From: JBFHIJ01 sp963678775
GTDB taxonomy: Bacteria; Bacteroidota; Ignavibacteria; Kapaibacteriales; UBA2268
NCBI GenBank assembly: GCA_963678775.2
Contig: CAXXGR010000002.1
Span: forward strand, 682,001 to 746,000
Reading direction: 5' to 3'
DNA length: 64,000 bases
Position 1 is the first letter of the stretch; each line of letters begins with the position of its first letter. The notes beneath the pieces are model-generated. The model did no database searches. It was not told the origin of the DNA and was given only the letters and a program-made list of their open reading frames with translations. Shown here one piece after another: positions 34,200 through 43,095 of the stretch. The position numbers and the translations under genes are program-made.

Positions 34200-35072
34200 A
34201 TGAAAGTAAAACATGTAACTTTTTTGCTGTTTATGGCATTTTTTATTTTTGCTTGTAAAGAGAACGATTCTCCGTCTCAACCTAATACACAAATTATTGA
34301 TGGAGTGGATTTCGAATTTGACGCATGTGATTTTCTAAATGAACTCTATACCCCTGAAACTGCCGAACATGTCGATTTATCAGGACTAAGGATTACAAAG
34401 ATATGCCCTTCTATAGAGGAGTATTCAAAAATCCATACGCTTATTTTGAAAGATAACTATATTAATACTATTGACAACATAAGCCTTCCTTCCAATTTAA
34501 TAACTTTAGAATTGTCTAATAATATGCTCCGTTCGTTGCCTGATTATATTTGCAATAGAACTTCACTTGGGTGGTTTTTGATTGCAGATAATGATTTGGA
34601 AAAATTACCTGATAATTTTGGTAAATTAGAATGGCTAAACCAGTTAGACCTTAATTATAATAAGCTTACAGCTCTGCCGGAATCTTTTGGGAATATGCAC
34701 AATATGGAATGGCTACACATTAGCCACAATAAGTTGAGCTCTCTTCCATCCAATTTCTTTAATATGCCCAAACTTACCAGATTAGACTTAGACAATAACA
34801 AGATATCAAAACTCAGTGATAAAATTGGTCTTTGTACTGAGCTTACAATATTACGACTACAAAATAATAATTTAGAGGATCTGCCATTAGCGATGTCCAA
34901 TCTTCAGAAATTGCAAGAATTATATCTCTACGGTAACAAGCTTAGTTCGATACCATCTTGGCTTAAGAATCTTAAAAACTTGAAGACTCTGGCGCTTTAT
35001 GGCAATCCCTTAAGCAATTCGGACATTCAGCAACTAAAACAAAATATGCCTGATACATGGATTATTTTCTAA
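34200..35072 (+). CDS. Leucine-rich repeat lipoprotein
   Basis: The 290-residue product has a lipobox IFAC (Cys19) and about nine leucine-rich repeats from about residue 75 to 285, of the LP-x-x-x-G-x-L-x-x-L-x-x-L type. The repeats resemble those of the secreted LRR protein at 367, and both have a related opening phrase (LNELYTPETAEHVDLSGLRITKI here). It follows the fucosidase gene by four bases, so the two are cotranscribed. It probably binds glycoproteins or partners on the cell surface. Confidence 0.85.
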   Translation: MKVKHVTFLLFMAFFIFACKENDSPSQPNTQIIDGVDFEFDACDFLNELYTPETAEHVDLSGLRITKICPSIEEYSKIHTLILKDNYINTIDNISLPSNLITLELSNNMLRSLPDYICNRTSLGWFLIADNDLEKLPDNFGKLEWLNQLDLNYNKLTALPESFGNMHNMEWLHISHNKLSSLPSNFFNMPKLTRLDLDNNKISKLSDKIGLCTELTILRLQNNNLEDLPLAMSNLQKLQELYLYGNKLSSIPSWLKNLKNLKTLALYGNPLSNSDIQQLKQNMPDTWIIF

Positions 35073-35091
35073 CTCACTTTAGGACTGATAA

Positions 35092-37182
35092 ATGTTTAAT
35101 ATTTTAAAATTTGCCGGTTGGTTTTTACTCCTTACGTCAGCTGCGTGGTCTATCGAATGGAGACATGTCGACGTGCCGGGTTCCGGCCCGGTTTACTCTT
35201 TCTATAAATCAGGTGGCGATGTTTATCTTGGTATGCTCGGAATTAGGAAGTCTAATGACAACGGAGAGACCTATAGTTACTGTAACAAACATAATGTGTA
35301 CAATACTACCATTAATATTTCCGGATATATAAGATCTGTTTATTCAATATACAAAGCAAAAAACGGAACTTTATATGCATCTGCTATGGATTGGCCGATA
35401 ATGGTTTCTACTGATGATGGAGAAACGTGGACAGGAGATAAACATGATATATTCAACTCCGGAGAATGTTTCTTTGAAGCCGGAAATTCTGTTTTTGCTT
35501 TTGACAATAGAGAACTATTTGAAACTAAAGATAATGGGACTTCATGGGAATCCGTACTTTCAGATGTTACATTTAAGTCCGAAAATGCAGCTGTAGTTGA
35601 TGATGAATCTCTGGTATTCTTTGCGCAAGATATAACTACGTCTAAAAATTATCTAAAGGTCTACAACTCAAAAACATCCGAGATGTCAGAGAAAGAAATC
35701 AATATAGAACCTACTTTCCTATATACCGAAAATGATAAGTTACTTGCTTTAGCTGAAAGCACGATATACGCTTCCGCAGATTTGGGAAATAACTGGTCTG
35801 CACAGTTTGACATTAAAGATTTGCTCAAATCCATTCCTCAGTTTGAAGAAGATAAGATTTCGATTTTAGGATTTAGAGCAAAAGAAAATATACTCGCAGT
35901 TAACTTTTTTGCTTCTAACAGCAATACTAACAAATCTGAGCAAAGTTTTGCAATTAGTTTTGATTCCGGAGAGAACTGGGAAATAGCTGATATTTCTGAC
36001 GTTATGATGTACGGTCAGAATTATATTAATGTTTATGATGGCAATGTATACATACACGGGATTGGGGTTTTTGTGTACGACACTAACACAAAGAGCTTTA
36101 AAGATGCTAATTATAATTTTCCAGTGAGCATTCATTATAGAGAATTTGACGATTATAGCTTTTGTACTTTGATAAGTAACGAAGTTGGGAATAATTGGGA
36201 ACTAAAAGATTATTCAGGTTGGCACAAAATCAATAAAGACAATCAGGTCTATTTCACTTTCGAGGGCACCAAGTTAGAGTTAGATAATAATATCCTCGAT
36301 GCAACCAAAAATGGCAATACGGAATCCCTGATGGAAGACATCTCGATATTTCAAGTAATTAAAGAAACTGAAGATATGCTTTTACTTAATATATTAGATG
36401 CTCAATATAAGGAGTCATTTTATTTGTACAATAAGTATGGCGACAATTTAAATATTGGGAATGCTGACAATGTAGATGTCAACTCAAACTTAGATATTCT
36501 TTATACTGCTAAAGACTTTAGCGGAAAGATTATCCTAATAAAAGGCAATATAAATGACAAAGAGAACTACGACACTCTTCGCCCTGCTTTTTTGGATGAA
36601 GTCTGGCAAATCGAAAATCTTTCTTTCGATGGAGATAAGATACTAATAGAAACAAACAACAGTATATATGTCAGTACTGATAACGGTGCAAACTTTACAA
36701 ACGTTTGGGGACTGGAAGAAGACTATTTTCATAATAATCCTAAATGTTATAAAGGTGATTTTTACTTAGATGGCACGTTTGGTCTTCTAAAAAGTGAAGA
36801 CGGTGTTGTGTGGGAAAATCTATTAGAAAATGTTTGTGAAGGCTTCGTCTTAAACTATGAGTTTACTCCGGATAATCACGCTTACGTATATACTTCCGAA
36901 GGCTTATTTATATCTAAGGAACCTGTATCAGTGGCGGAGAATAATGGAAACAAAAGCCATTCTATCGACTTTTCTATTTTCCCTAATCCCACTACAGACA
37001 TGCTTTCAATAAGATATGATGGTAGCATAGATAATATAGAGATATTTAACTTATCCGGTTCATCTGTCTTAGAAACTCAAGAAAAAGATATAAATACATC
37101 AGAACTAATGCCGGGAACTTACTTCTTAAAGATTAAGTCAAATGAGAAAGCTTACTTTAGGCAGTTTGTAGTAGCAAAATAG
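35092..37182 (+). CDS. T9SS-secreted beta-propeller (BNR/sialidase-like) protein
   Basis: The 696-residue protein has a signal peptide (1-20). It carries many short repeats of the S-x-D-x-G-x-x-W type (STDDGETW, ETKDNGTSW, ASADLGNNW, SFDSGENW, STDNGANFT), the Asp-box motif of sialidase-like and photosystem-stability propellers. The type IX C-terminal sorting domain (FPNPTTDMLSIRY to MPGTYFLKIK) covers the last 75 residues. No sialidase active-site Arg triad can be assigned, so a binding role is more likely. It is third in the fucosidase operon and has a terminator after it. Confidence 0.85.
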   Translation: MFNILKFAGWFLLLTSAAWSIEWRHVDVPGSGPVYSFYKSGGDVYLGMLGIRKSNDNGETYSYCNKHNVYNTTINISGYIRSVYSIYKAKNGTLYASAMDWPIMVSTDDGETWTGDKHDIFNSGECFFEAGNSVFAFDNRELFETKDNGTSWESVLSDVTFKSENAAVVDDESLVFFAQDITTSKNYLKVYNSKTSEMSEKEINIEPTFLYTENDKLLALAESTIYASADLGNNWSAQFDIKDLLKSIPQFEEDKISILGFRAKENILAVNFFASNSNTNKSEQSFAISFDSGENWEIADISDVMMYGQNYINVYDGNVYIHGIGVFVYDTNTKSFKDANYNFPVSIHYREFDDYSFCTLISNEVGNNWELKDYSGWHKINKDNQVYFTFEGTKLELDNNILDATKNGNTESLMEDISIFQVIKETEDMLLLNILDAQYKESFYLYNKYGDNLNIGNADNVDVNSNLDILYTAKDFSGKIILIKGNINDKENYDTLRPAFLDEVWQIENLSFDGDKILIETNNSIYVSTDNGANFTNVWGLEEDYFHNNPKCYKGDFYLDGTFGLLKSEDGVVWENLLENVCEGFVLNYEFTPDNHAYVYTSEGLFISKEPVSVAENNGNKSHSIDFSIFPNPTTDMLSIRYDGSIDNIEIFNLSGSSVLETQEKDINTSELMPGTYFLKIKSNEKAYFRQFVVAK

Positions 37183-37210
37183 AAAGACTTAGATAAAATA
37201 TACATCATCA

Positions 37211-37246
37211 AAATGGAGTTTAGATTTTCTGACTCCATTTTTTTTA
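37211..37246 (+). terminator. Terminator of the fucosidase operon
   Basis: AAATGGAGT (37211-37219) and ACTCCATTT (37232-37240) form a 9-bp stem followed by five more T. It lies 28 bases after the stop codon. Confidence 0.8.
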
Positions 37247-37262
37247 TCAGATAAACCCCGGC

Positions 37263-37415
37263 TTTGTCATTAGATATCATTATAGTGCTGTAAATGACCG
37301 TAGAACCAACGAGCATGTGTAATAAAATATCACATAATTGCTTGTTGAATAATGGGTTTAAATCCTTGCCATTCAATGACTTTAGAGCTTTTTTCTTTTA
37401 TAATGACATTTTTGG
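37263..37415 (+). repeat. Dispersed structured element, copy B
   Basis: This copy has perfect 8-bp terminal inverted repeats, TGTCATTA (37264-37271) and TAATGACA (37401-37408). It keeps AATGACCGTAGAACCAA and CCTTGCCATTCAATGAC. The internal stem is CAACGAGCA (37307-37315) with TGCTTGTTG (37339-37347): compared with copy A, a T-A pair has become C-G. The inner stem is ATGTG/CACAT instead of TCTTAC/GTAAGA. The change of sequence with pairing kept argues that the structure matters. Confidence 0.75.
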
Positions 37416-37462
37416 AATAATATAGTTTGAGACTATTTATAAGTTGAGTCTGTGTGAGGTGT

Positions 37463-38053
37463 TTAAAAAGTATACCGCAAACCAAGTCCGCCACCTATCC
37501 CAAAAAAGGACTCGCCGGTTGGATTCCTGTCAAATAGCTTGTCAAGGTTACTTTTCTCTGACATTTGGTACTGCAAGCCCAAGGAAATACTAAAAGCTGC
37601 TCGTTCCCAAAATTTGACTTCGTAGCCGATACCTAACCCAAAATTATATAATCTATAAAGCTCATTATCTGCAAGCTTTGTCAAGATGTCGTTGACATAA
37701 CCCAATTCGTAATCACGTTTTTCGATTAGCCAGTAGCTCATACCTGAGAAAATGTAAGCTCGCTCGCTTCGGTTGTTATATAAGTTGTACTGATACTCTA
37801 AGCCTATGTTAGAATATAGCTTTACTTTGTCCGGTGGTTCGTCACCCAGATAATATGCAAAAAAGTTTAGCCTTAGCGTATTTAATTTGTCTATATCTAA
37901 TTGATAAGTAAGACCTGCACCACTAATAGAAGAGTATCCTAATCCAAATTGGTGCTTAGGATAGTGCCTAGAGTTGTTTGCCGAAGCACTGTAGCTTAAG
38001 CAAACAAAAGATAATAACACAATAAAATATTTAACGAATTTCACGGAAACCAT
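37463..38053 (-). CDS. Outer-membrane beta-barrel protein
   Basis: I start at the ATG at 38053 (MVSVKFVKYFIVLL), where the signal peptide begins; an earlier ATG only adds six residues. The 196-residue product has a signal peptide ending near SASA. It then shows amphipathic strands rich in Tyr and Gly (HQFGLGYSSISGAGLTYQLD, YSNIGLEYQYNLY, NFGLGIGYEVKF) and ends in LGLRYTF with the C-terminal Phe recognised by the BAM complex. It probably forms an eight-stranded barrel. It overlaps the TrpF-like gene by 23 bases, at the end of a four-gene operon. Confidence 0.8.
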   Translation of the reverse strand: MVSVKFVKYFIVLLSFVCLSYSASANNSRHYPKHQFGLGYSSISGAGLTYQLDIDKLNTLRLNFFAYYLGDEPPDKVKLYSNIGLEYQYNLYNNRSERAYIFSGMSYWLIEKRDYELGYVNDILTKLADNELYRLYNFGLGIGYEVKFWERAAFSISLGLQYQMSEKSNLDKLFDRNPTGESFFGIGGGLGLRYTF

Positions 38054-38711
38054 ACTCTGCTGATAAAACAAACTCTCTCATCAATTCTTCTGATTTATTG
38101 CCTAACGCGTCTTCCACTCCGGTGTGAGTATCCACTCCTGCAGGTTTAACATACTTGATTGCATCAATTACATTGTCAGGATTTAACCCTCCGGCTAAAA
38201 TAACAGGAGTTTTTGTCTTTTCCACGATTCTTTTGCTTATATCCCAATCATGTACTTTTCCGGTAGCACCGGATGCCCCTGTATAGGGGTCGTAAGTATC
38301 AGTAATGAAAGCGTCGACCATTCTATCAAACAAAGACAGCTGATAAAAAATTTCTTTGGTGTTATTTTCAGCTATTACAAGTGACTTTATCACATCAATT
38401 CCGGCTCGCTTTACCTTTTGCAGTTCTTCAAATTCAATATTGCCATGTATTTGAACTATTTTGCATTTAGTAAACGTGCATAATTTGATTATCTCAATAC
38501 CGCTTTCAAGATAAGTAATCAGCACAGGGGAATAAATATTTGGATAGCTCATGTTAATGGCTCTTACTTCTTCGTCCGAAATATCTTCTTGATGCCTGTC
38601 CAGTCGGAGAGGAAAGCCAATATACTTAAATCCGCAAGCAGCTATAAGTTCCGCTTCTCTGGCAGAGAGAACACCTGCTGCTTGAATAATTGGAATAGAG
38701 AATCTAAACAT
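38031..38711 (-). CDS. TrpF-like (phosphoribosylanthranilate isomerase fold) protein
   Basis: I start at ATG 38711 (MFRFSIPIIQAAGV), which gives 226 residues and overlaps the Nudix gene by 8 bases. The body follows TrpF: CGFKYIGFPL, KIVQIHG, ITDTYDPYTGASGATGKVHDW (holding the Asp proposed as acid), LAGGLNPDNV and GVDTHTGVED. But the first strand reads IIQAAG where TrpF has KICG, so the catalytic base Cys is Ala. No other trp gene is near. It may be a TrpF relative with another role, such as a different aminosugar-phosphate isomerase or a ligand-binding barrel. Confidence 0.8.
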   Translation of the reverse strand: MFRFSIPIIQAAGVLSAREAELIAACGFKYIGFPLRLDRHQEDISDEEVRAINMSYPNIYSPVLITYLESGIEIIKLCTFTKCKIVQIHGNIEFEELQKVKRAGIDVIKSLVIAENNTKEIFYQLSLFDRMVDAFITDTYDPYTGASGATGKVHDWDISKRIVEKTKTPVILAGGLNPDNVIDAIKYVKPAGVDTHTGVEDALGNKSEELMREFVLSAEYGFREIR

Positions 38712-39138
38712 TCGGTCTACCGTTTGTTTTAAAAAATTTCTCAGTGTACTCCAGCAAAGGATTGATAGTCTTTTCCTGAATATCATGAGGAGAGTTCCAC
38801 TTAAGCCATTTGAAAGATTCGTGCTCCGTAGGAATTATCTCTTTATCCTTTTCCAGTAAAGCAAGATAAACATAAAGATGCTTTTTTACTACCTGATTCG
38901 GATATTTTTTTAGCAGAGGATAGTATTCAAGTTCAAATCTATACTCAGGAACAATAGTAATATGTGATTTTTTCAATCCGGTTTCTTCTTCAAACTCTCT
39001 TATAGCGCACTTTTTGAGAGTTTCTCCTTTTTCAATATGCCCTTTGGGTAAATCCCAGCGATCTTTATGTTTCATCAACAGAAACTTTTTCCAGTTATCT
39101 TTAAACAGGAGTATCCCACAAGAAGTAAATTCAATCAT
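38704..39138 (-). CDS. Nudix hydrolase (Ap4A-type)
   Basis: The 144-residue protein has a complete Nudix box at 33-55, with GHIEKGETLKKCAIREFEEE followed by TGL, matching G-x5-E-x7-REUxEExGU. The preceding KHKDRWDLPKG is typical of diadenosine tetraphosphatase-like members. These cleave nucleoside diphosphates linked to other groups, often as housekeeping of alarmone or damaged nucleotides. Its start overlaps the stop of the TPR kinase gene (TAATG) and it overlaps the TrpF-like gene, so the four genes form one operon. Confidence 0.92.
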   Translation of the reverse strand: MIEFTSCGILLFKDNWKKFLLMKHKDRWDLPKGHIEKGETLKKCAIREFEEETGLKKSHITIVPEYRFELEYYPLLKKYPNQVVKKHLYVYLALLEKDKEIIPTEHESFKWLKWNSPHDIQEKTINPLLEYTEKFFKTNGRPNV

Positions 39139-40979
39139 TAATGTTTATCCGGTATAGTGAAAGTAAATATACTGCCTTTACCTTTTTGAGATTCTACCCA
39201 AATCTTGCCATTATGCTTATCTATAAAATCTTTGCAAAGAATCAATCCCAACCCGGTGCCTTTCTCATTCGAAGTCCCTAAAGTAGAGTGATGGCTACCT
39301 AAATTGAAGAGTTTTTTCATGTCTGATTCGGCAATTCCCATCCCTGTATCGGTAACCGTCACAGTCGTAATAGAATTAGACTGATAAGCCTCTACACTTA
39401 TTTTACCCTCTTTAGGAGTAAATTTAATTGCATTAGAAATAAGATTTCTGATAACAGTAGTCAACATATTAGGATCAGCATATACTTTGATATCTGTCGG
39501 CACATCTGCCACAAGAGTGATTTGTTTGGCTTGTGCATTATTTTTGAGAACAGAAATTGTGCTTAAAACCAACATATTCAGTTCATAATATTCGGGTGTA
39601 AAGTTGATTCTTCCGGTTTGTGAGCGACCCCATTTGAGAAGATTTTCTAACAATGCAAATAGTCCATTAGCAGATTCAGCAATATCTTTTATAGAATCTT
39701 TAATTTCATCTTTTTCCAAATCATCAAAACTTCTTTGAATGAATTGAGTAAGACCTAAAAATGCATTGAAAGGGTTAATCATATCGTGTGCTAAAATAGA
39801 CATAAACTTGTCTTTTGCAGCATTTGAATTACTAAGTTTGACATTCATTGCCTGATATTCAGCATTCCTCTGAATCAGCAGAGCAGCATATTTTTCTTTT
39901 TGTCTATAAAGCTGAACAATAAATGCCAGAAGTAAAAAAGAAATTGCTACTAAAGCAAACAGAATATAATTGATGTTTTTTTGTGTTTCTAATGTTGACT
40001 CTATTGCTTTTCGATTTTCTGCTTCCTTTCTTAGGTGCAGATTTTTTTCTTTAAGCTCTGAAACTGATTTTAATTTACTGATTTCCCTAAGCATCTGACT
40101 ATTGGAGATAGAATCTAAAAGAGTATGATACTTTTTGTACATTTCAAGAGAATACTGATATTTATTTAGTATTTCATAATTAATAGCCAGTTCTTTGTAA
40201 GCATCTCTAAGTAAAGTAGGAGACTGTAATATTTTCCCATATTCTAAGGCTTCTTCATAATAAGACGTAGCCATATATGGCTTTTTTGCTTCAGAATAAA
40301 TAAACCCAAGAGTCATTAAAGACCTTGCAATACCAGCTTGATCTCCAACCTTTTTTTTCATAAGCAGGGCTTGAGTTCCATGGTACTGAGCTGACGGATA
40401 ATTCTTCATATCTGCATACAAATTTGCAATATTCAATTGATAAATAGCATATTGATTCAAATTATTCGTATCAATAAATTCTCTACTTTTGTTGAAATAT
40501 TCCATAGATTTATCGTAATTCTTTACTTTTCTGTAGGTCAAGGCTAGGTTGACATATAGAGAATTAATAAAATCTTTACCTTGATTTTTGGCTTGTTTGT
40601 TTAGCTCCTCCACTTTTAAAAATAGTTGCAACGCTAAGGAATCATTTCCTGAGTATGAGTTCATCGTCGCCAATAAAATAAGACTTTTTGTGATAGCACT
40701 TTGGTCTCCATAGTGCTTAGCTAACTCATAAGCGGTGTTTAAATATGATATAGAAGTCTCAAGTTCTCGGGCGTTAAAGTGTTTGCGGGCATAAGCTTGG
40801 TAAACTTTGATAAGTAGTAAAGTGTCGTGACGTAAGTTCCCTTCTTTTTCTCCTTTTTGCAACCAATAATCTAATTCATTAATATTATTATCTATAAAAA
40901 GAGTATCTAAATGCAAATAATATGCTTCCGAACCAATACCCAATGAGTCAGTTGCTTCGGCATCAAGTAAAACAGGCAT
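39138..40979 (-). CDS. TPR-containing sensor histidine kinase
   Basis: The 613-residue product has an N-terminal TPR array (about 55-300, several units with A-x-x-Y and LGF-x-Y-S-E spacing). A short coiled coil and one membrane helix (about 337-357) follow. The kinase core has DKFMSILAHDMINPFNAFLG (H-box), NLISNAIKF (N-box), VTDTGMGI and GTGLGLILCKDF. The TPRs are predicted to be periplasmic. In frame upstream, to 41039, lie 20 codons of hydrophobic sequence (YRVCLLFVVI) with no standard start, so the real signal peptide may begin there with a non-standard codon. It heads the Nudix/TrpF-like/barrel operon. Confidence 0.88.
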   Translation of the reverse strand: MPVLLDAEATDSLGIGSEAYYLHLDTLFIDNNINELDYWLQKGEKEGNLRHDTLLLIKVYQAYARKHFNARELETSISYLNTAYELAKHYGDQSAITKSLILLATMNSYSGNDSLALQLFLKVEELNKQAKNQGKDFINSLYVNLALTYRKVKNYDKSMEYFNKSREFIDTNNLNQYAIYQLNIANLYADMKNYPSAQYHGTQALLMKKKVGDQAGIARSLMTLGFIYSEAKKPYMATSYYEEALEYGKILQSPTLLRDAYKELAINYEILNKYQYSLEMYKKYHTLLDSISNSQMLREISKLKSVSELKEKNLHLRKEAENRKAIESTLETQKNINYILFALVAISFLLLAFIVQLYRQKEKYAALLIQRNAEYQAMNVKLSNSNAAKDKFMSILAHDMINPFNAFLGLTQFIQRSFDDLEKDEIKDSIKDIAESANGLFALLENLLKWGRSQTGRINFTPEYYELNMLVLSTISVLKNNAQAKQITLVADVPTDIKVYADPNMLTTVIRNLISNAIKFTPKEGKISVEAYQSNSITTVTVTDTGMGIAESDMKKLFNLGSHHSTLGTSNEKGTGLGLILCKDFIDKHNGKIWVESQKGKGSIFTFTIPDKH

Positions 40980-41170
40980 AATTACTACAAATAATAAGCA
41001 TACTCTGTAAATATCTAAGTACAGTATCTTTATATATTTCTAATATTTGCATTTTATCTTATATTTATATTGCTTAGAAAAAGCCTCATCTCCAAAAATA
41101 AAAAATCTCTTTGATAATAACACAAAAACTTTATTTTTGGGTAAATATTTTATGTGTTTTCGGCAAGTCT

Positions 41171-42259
41171 ATGAATAACAACAAACAAGATTCCTTCAGG
41201 AAAGTACTACATAATGATTTTCTTCAAAATGATTTTTGGAAAACTTCAAAAAAAGAATGGACTGAGACTCAGGAAATACTATTTAAATGATTCTCAGAAA
41301 GAAGATCTCCAAAACATGGGTAAACTTAAAAAGTCTATATATGTTGTATTTTGGCTATTGCGTGATTTGTTCCTAAAGCTGCCTCAGAATAGGAGAATCA
41401 TATTGCTTCTTTCTGTTTTAATTCTATTCCACTATCAACATCTCGTAAGTTCGGGCGAAGAAGGTTCAATCTTTCTAATAATAAGTATCACAGGCCTTAT
41501 TTTTGTACTGATGCTCGAACTAAAAGACAAATTGCTTGCACAGGACGAACTCCATGCCGGCAGGACAGTCCAAATGGCAATGATGCCGGAACTCCTGAAA
41601 AATACAGATAACTGGGAAATATGGATGTTTTCGAGACCTGCTTTGGAAGTAGGAGGTGATATTATAGATTATCAGGAAATTGACAATAGCAGAATTGGTA
41701 TTACTTTAGGTGATATTTCCGGCAAGGGTTTAGGTGCGGCGCTTTTAATGGTAAAGTTGCAAGCTACGATTAGAGCACTTGCAGATAACAATCCTGACTT
41801 ATCTACTTTGGCTCAAAAAGTCAATAAGATATATTATAGAGACAAGCCAAAGGGAAGTTTTGCTTCTTTAGTTATGCAGAACCCCGAAAGGATGGTACTA
41901 TTAACTATTTTAATGCCGGTCATATGCACCCAATTTGCATTCAAAATGGCGTTTTGATAACACGCGACAGTCGATCCCCCGCATTAGGAATACTTAAATC
42001 TGCAGACTTTAAAGTTGATACTTTTCAGTTAAAACCGGGAGATTATTTTATTATATTTTCTGATGGGATAACTGAAGCCATGAATAATAATGATGATTTA
42101 TATGGTATATTACGCTTAAATAATATAGTTAAATTAGCTGCAAAAGACAATATAGAAAAGTTAGCAAAAGCGATAATAGATGATGTAATGCTTTTTTTAG
42201 GCGATAAAAAACAAAATGATGATTTATCTCTTGTTATTGTTAAATATAAAGGCATTTAA
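41171..42259 (+). pseudogene. SpoIIE/PP2C-type phosphatase, two frameshifts
   Basis: Three frames are needed to read this gene. An ATG at 41171 gives 39 residues (ending KEWTETQEILFK) before TGA at 41288. The family resumes one frame over at KYYLNDSQKEDLQNMGKLKK, at about 41280. That frame carries two membrane helices and the SpoIIE blocks VQMAMMPELL, PALEVGGDII and GDISGKGLGAALLMVKLQ, and leaves frame near 41888. The original frame then supplies YFNAGHMHPICIQNGVL, FSDGITEAMN and DDLSLVIVKYK. The domain would dephosphorylate an anti-sigma antagonist or similar. It could be a true pseudogene or reflect sequence errors. Confidence 0.75.
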
Positions 42260-42357
42260 AAATAAATTCTTTACGGCGTTATATGTCTTTTATATTGAAA
42301 TAAATTTCCTTAATTTTACTCTATTACAGATGTAAAATATATGTTTGAAGACTTCTA

Positions 42358-43017
42358 ATGACATTTGATATTATTTATCATGAATTACAGAGTTTAAGTA
42401 ACCAGCAAACTTATAATACCTTCAAAAAGCATGGCGCAAAAGATAATATCTTCGGTGTGCAAATCGGCAGTATCAGAAAGCTTGCAAAAAAATATAAGAT
42501 TAACCATCCTGTAGCTTTACTGCTTTGGGATACCGGAATGATGGAAGCCAGATGCCTTGCTGTACTGCTTGCTGATGCGAAGCAAGTTTCAGAATCGTTA
42601 TTAGACAGTTGGGTAGAAGATATTGATTTCTATTATCTATCTGAATTATTTGCTAAAGAGCTGGTTTTTTTTACACCATTTTCTAAAACTAAGACTTACG
42701 AATGGTCGAAAAGCTCAAAAGAGTATGTAAAAAGAGTATCATACGATTTGCTAAGCAGACTTTGCAAATCAAGCAAACAAATTAAAAATGAAGAATTGTT
42801 ATATTTTCTCTCAAGAATTGGAGAGGAAATCCTGATTTCCCCAAATAGAGCGAAGCAGTCTATGAATATTGCTCTTATTAATATTGGAAGTCGAAATACT
42901 CAGCTACATGAGTACGCTATTAATATAGCCAAAAAGATAGGAACTTTAGATTTAGATTTGGGTGAGACTGCTTGCAAGAACTACAATGCCTATGAAGAGC
43001 TTAGTAAGATTTATTAG
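42358..43017 (+). CDS. AlkD-like DNA alkylation repair protein
   Basis: The 219-residue, all-helical protein matches the AlkD/AlkC-type HEAT-repeat DNA glycosylase family, with GVQIGSIRKLAKKYK near the N-terminus, LLLWDTGMMEARCLAVLLA and WVEDIDFYYLSELFAKEL. AlkD removes bulky or cationic N-alkyl bases by holding the DNA backbone. The family includes proteins of uncertain activity, so glycosylase action is inference. No adaptive-response gene is adjacent. The ATG lies 98 bases after the phosphatase pseudogene. Confidence 0.85.
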   Translation: MTFDIIYHELQSLSNQQTYNTFKKHGAKDNIFGVQIGSIRKLAKKYKINHPVALLLWDTGMMEARCLAVLLADAKQVSESLLDSWVEDIDFYYLSELFAKELVFFTPFSKTKTYEWSKSSKEYVKRVSYDLLSRLCKSSKQIKNEELLYFLSRIGEEILISPNRAKQSMNIALINIGSRNTQLHEYAINIAKKIGTLDLDLGETACKNYNAYEELSKIY

Positions 43018-43095
43018 TATCTATGCTTGGCCTTCCGAAGCACTTCATTACGAATACGTCCAGTGCTATCATTTACTTAATTAGAAAAGAAAGAC

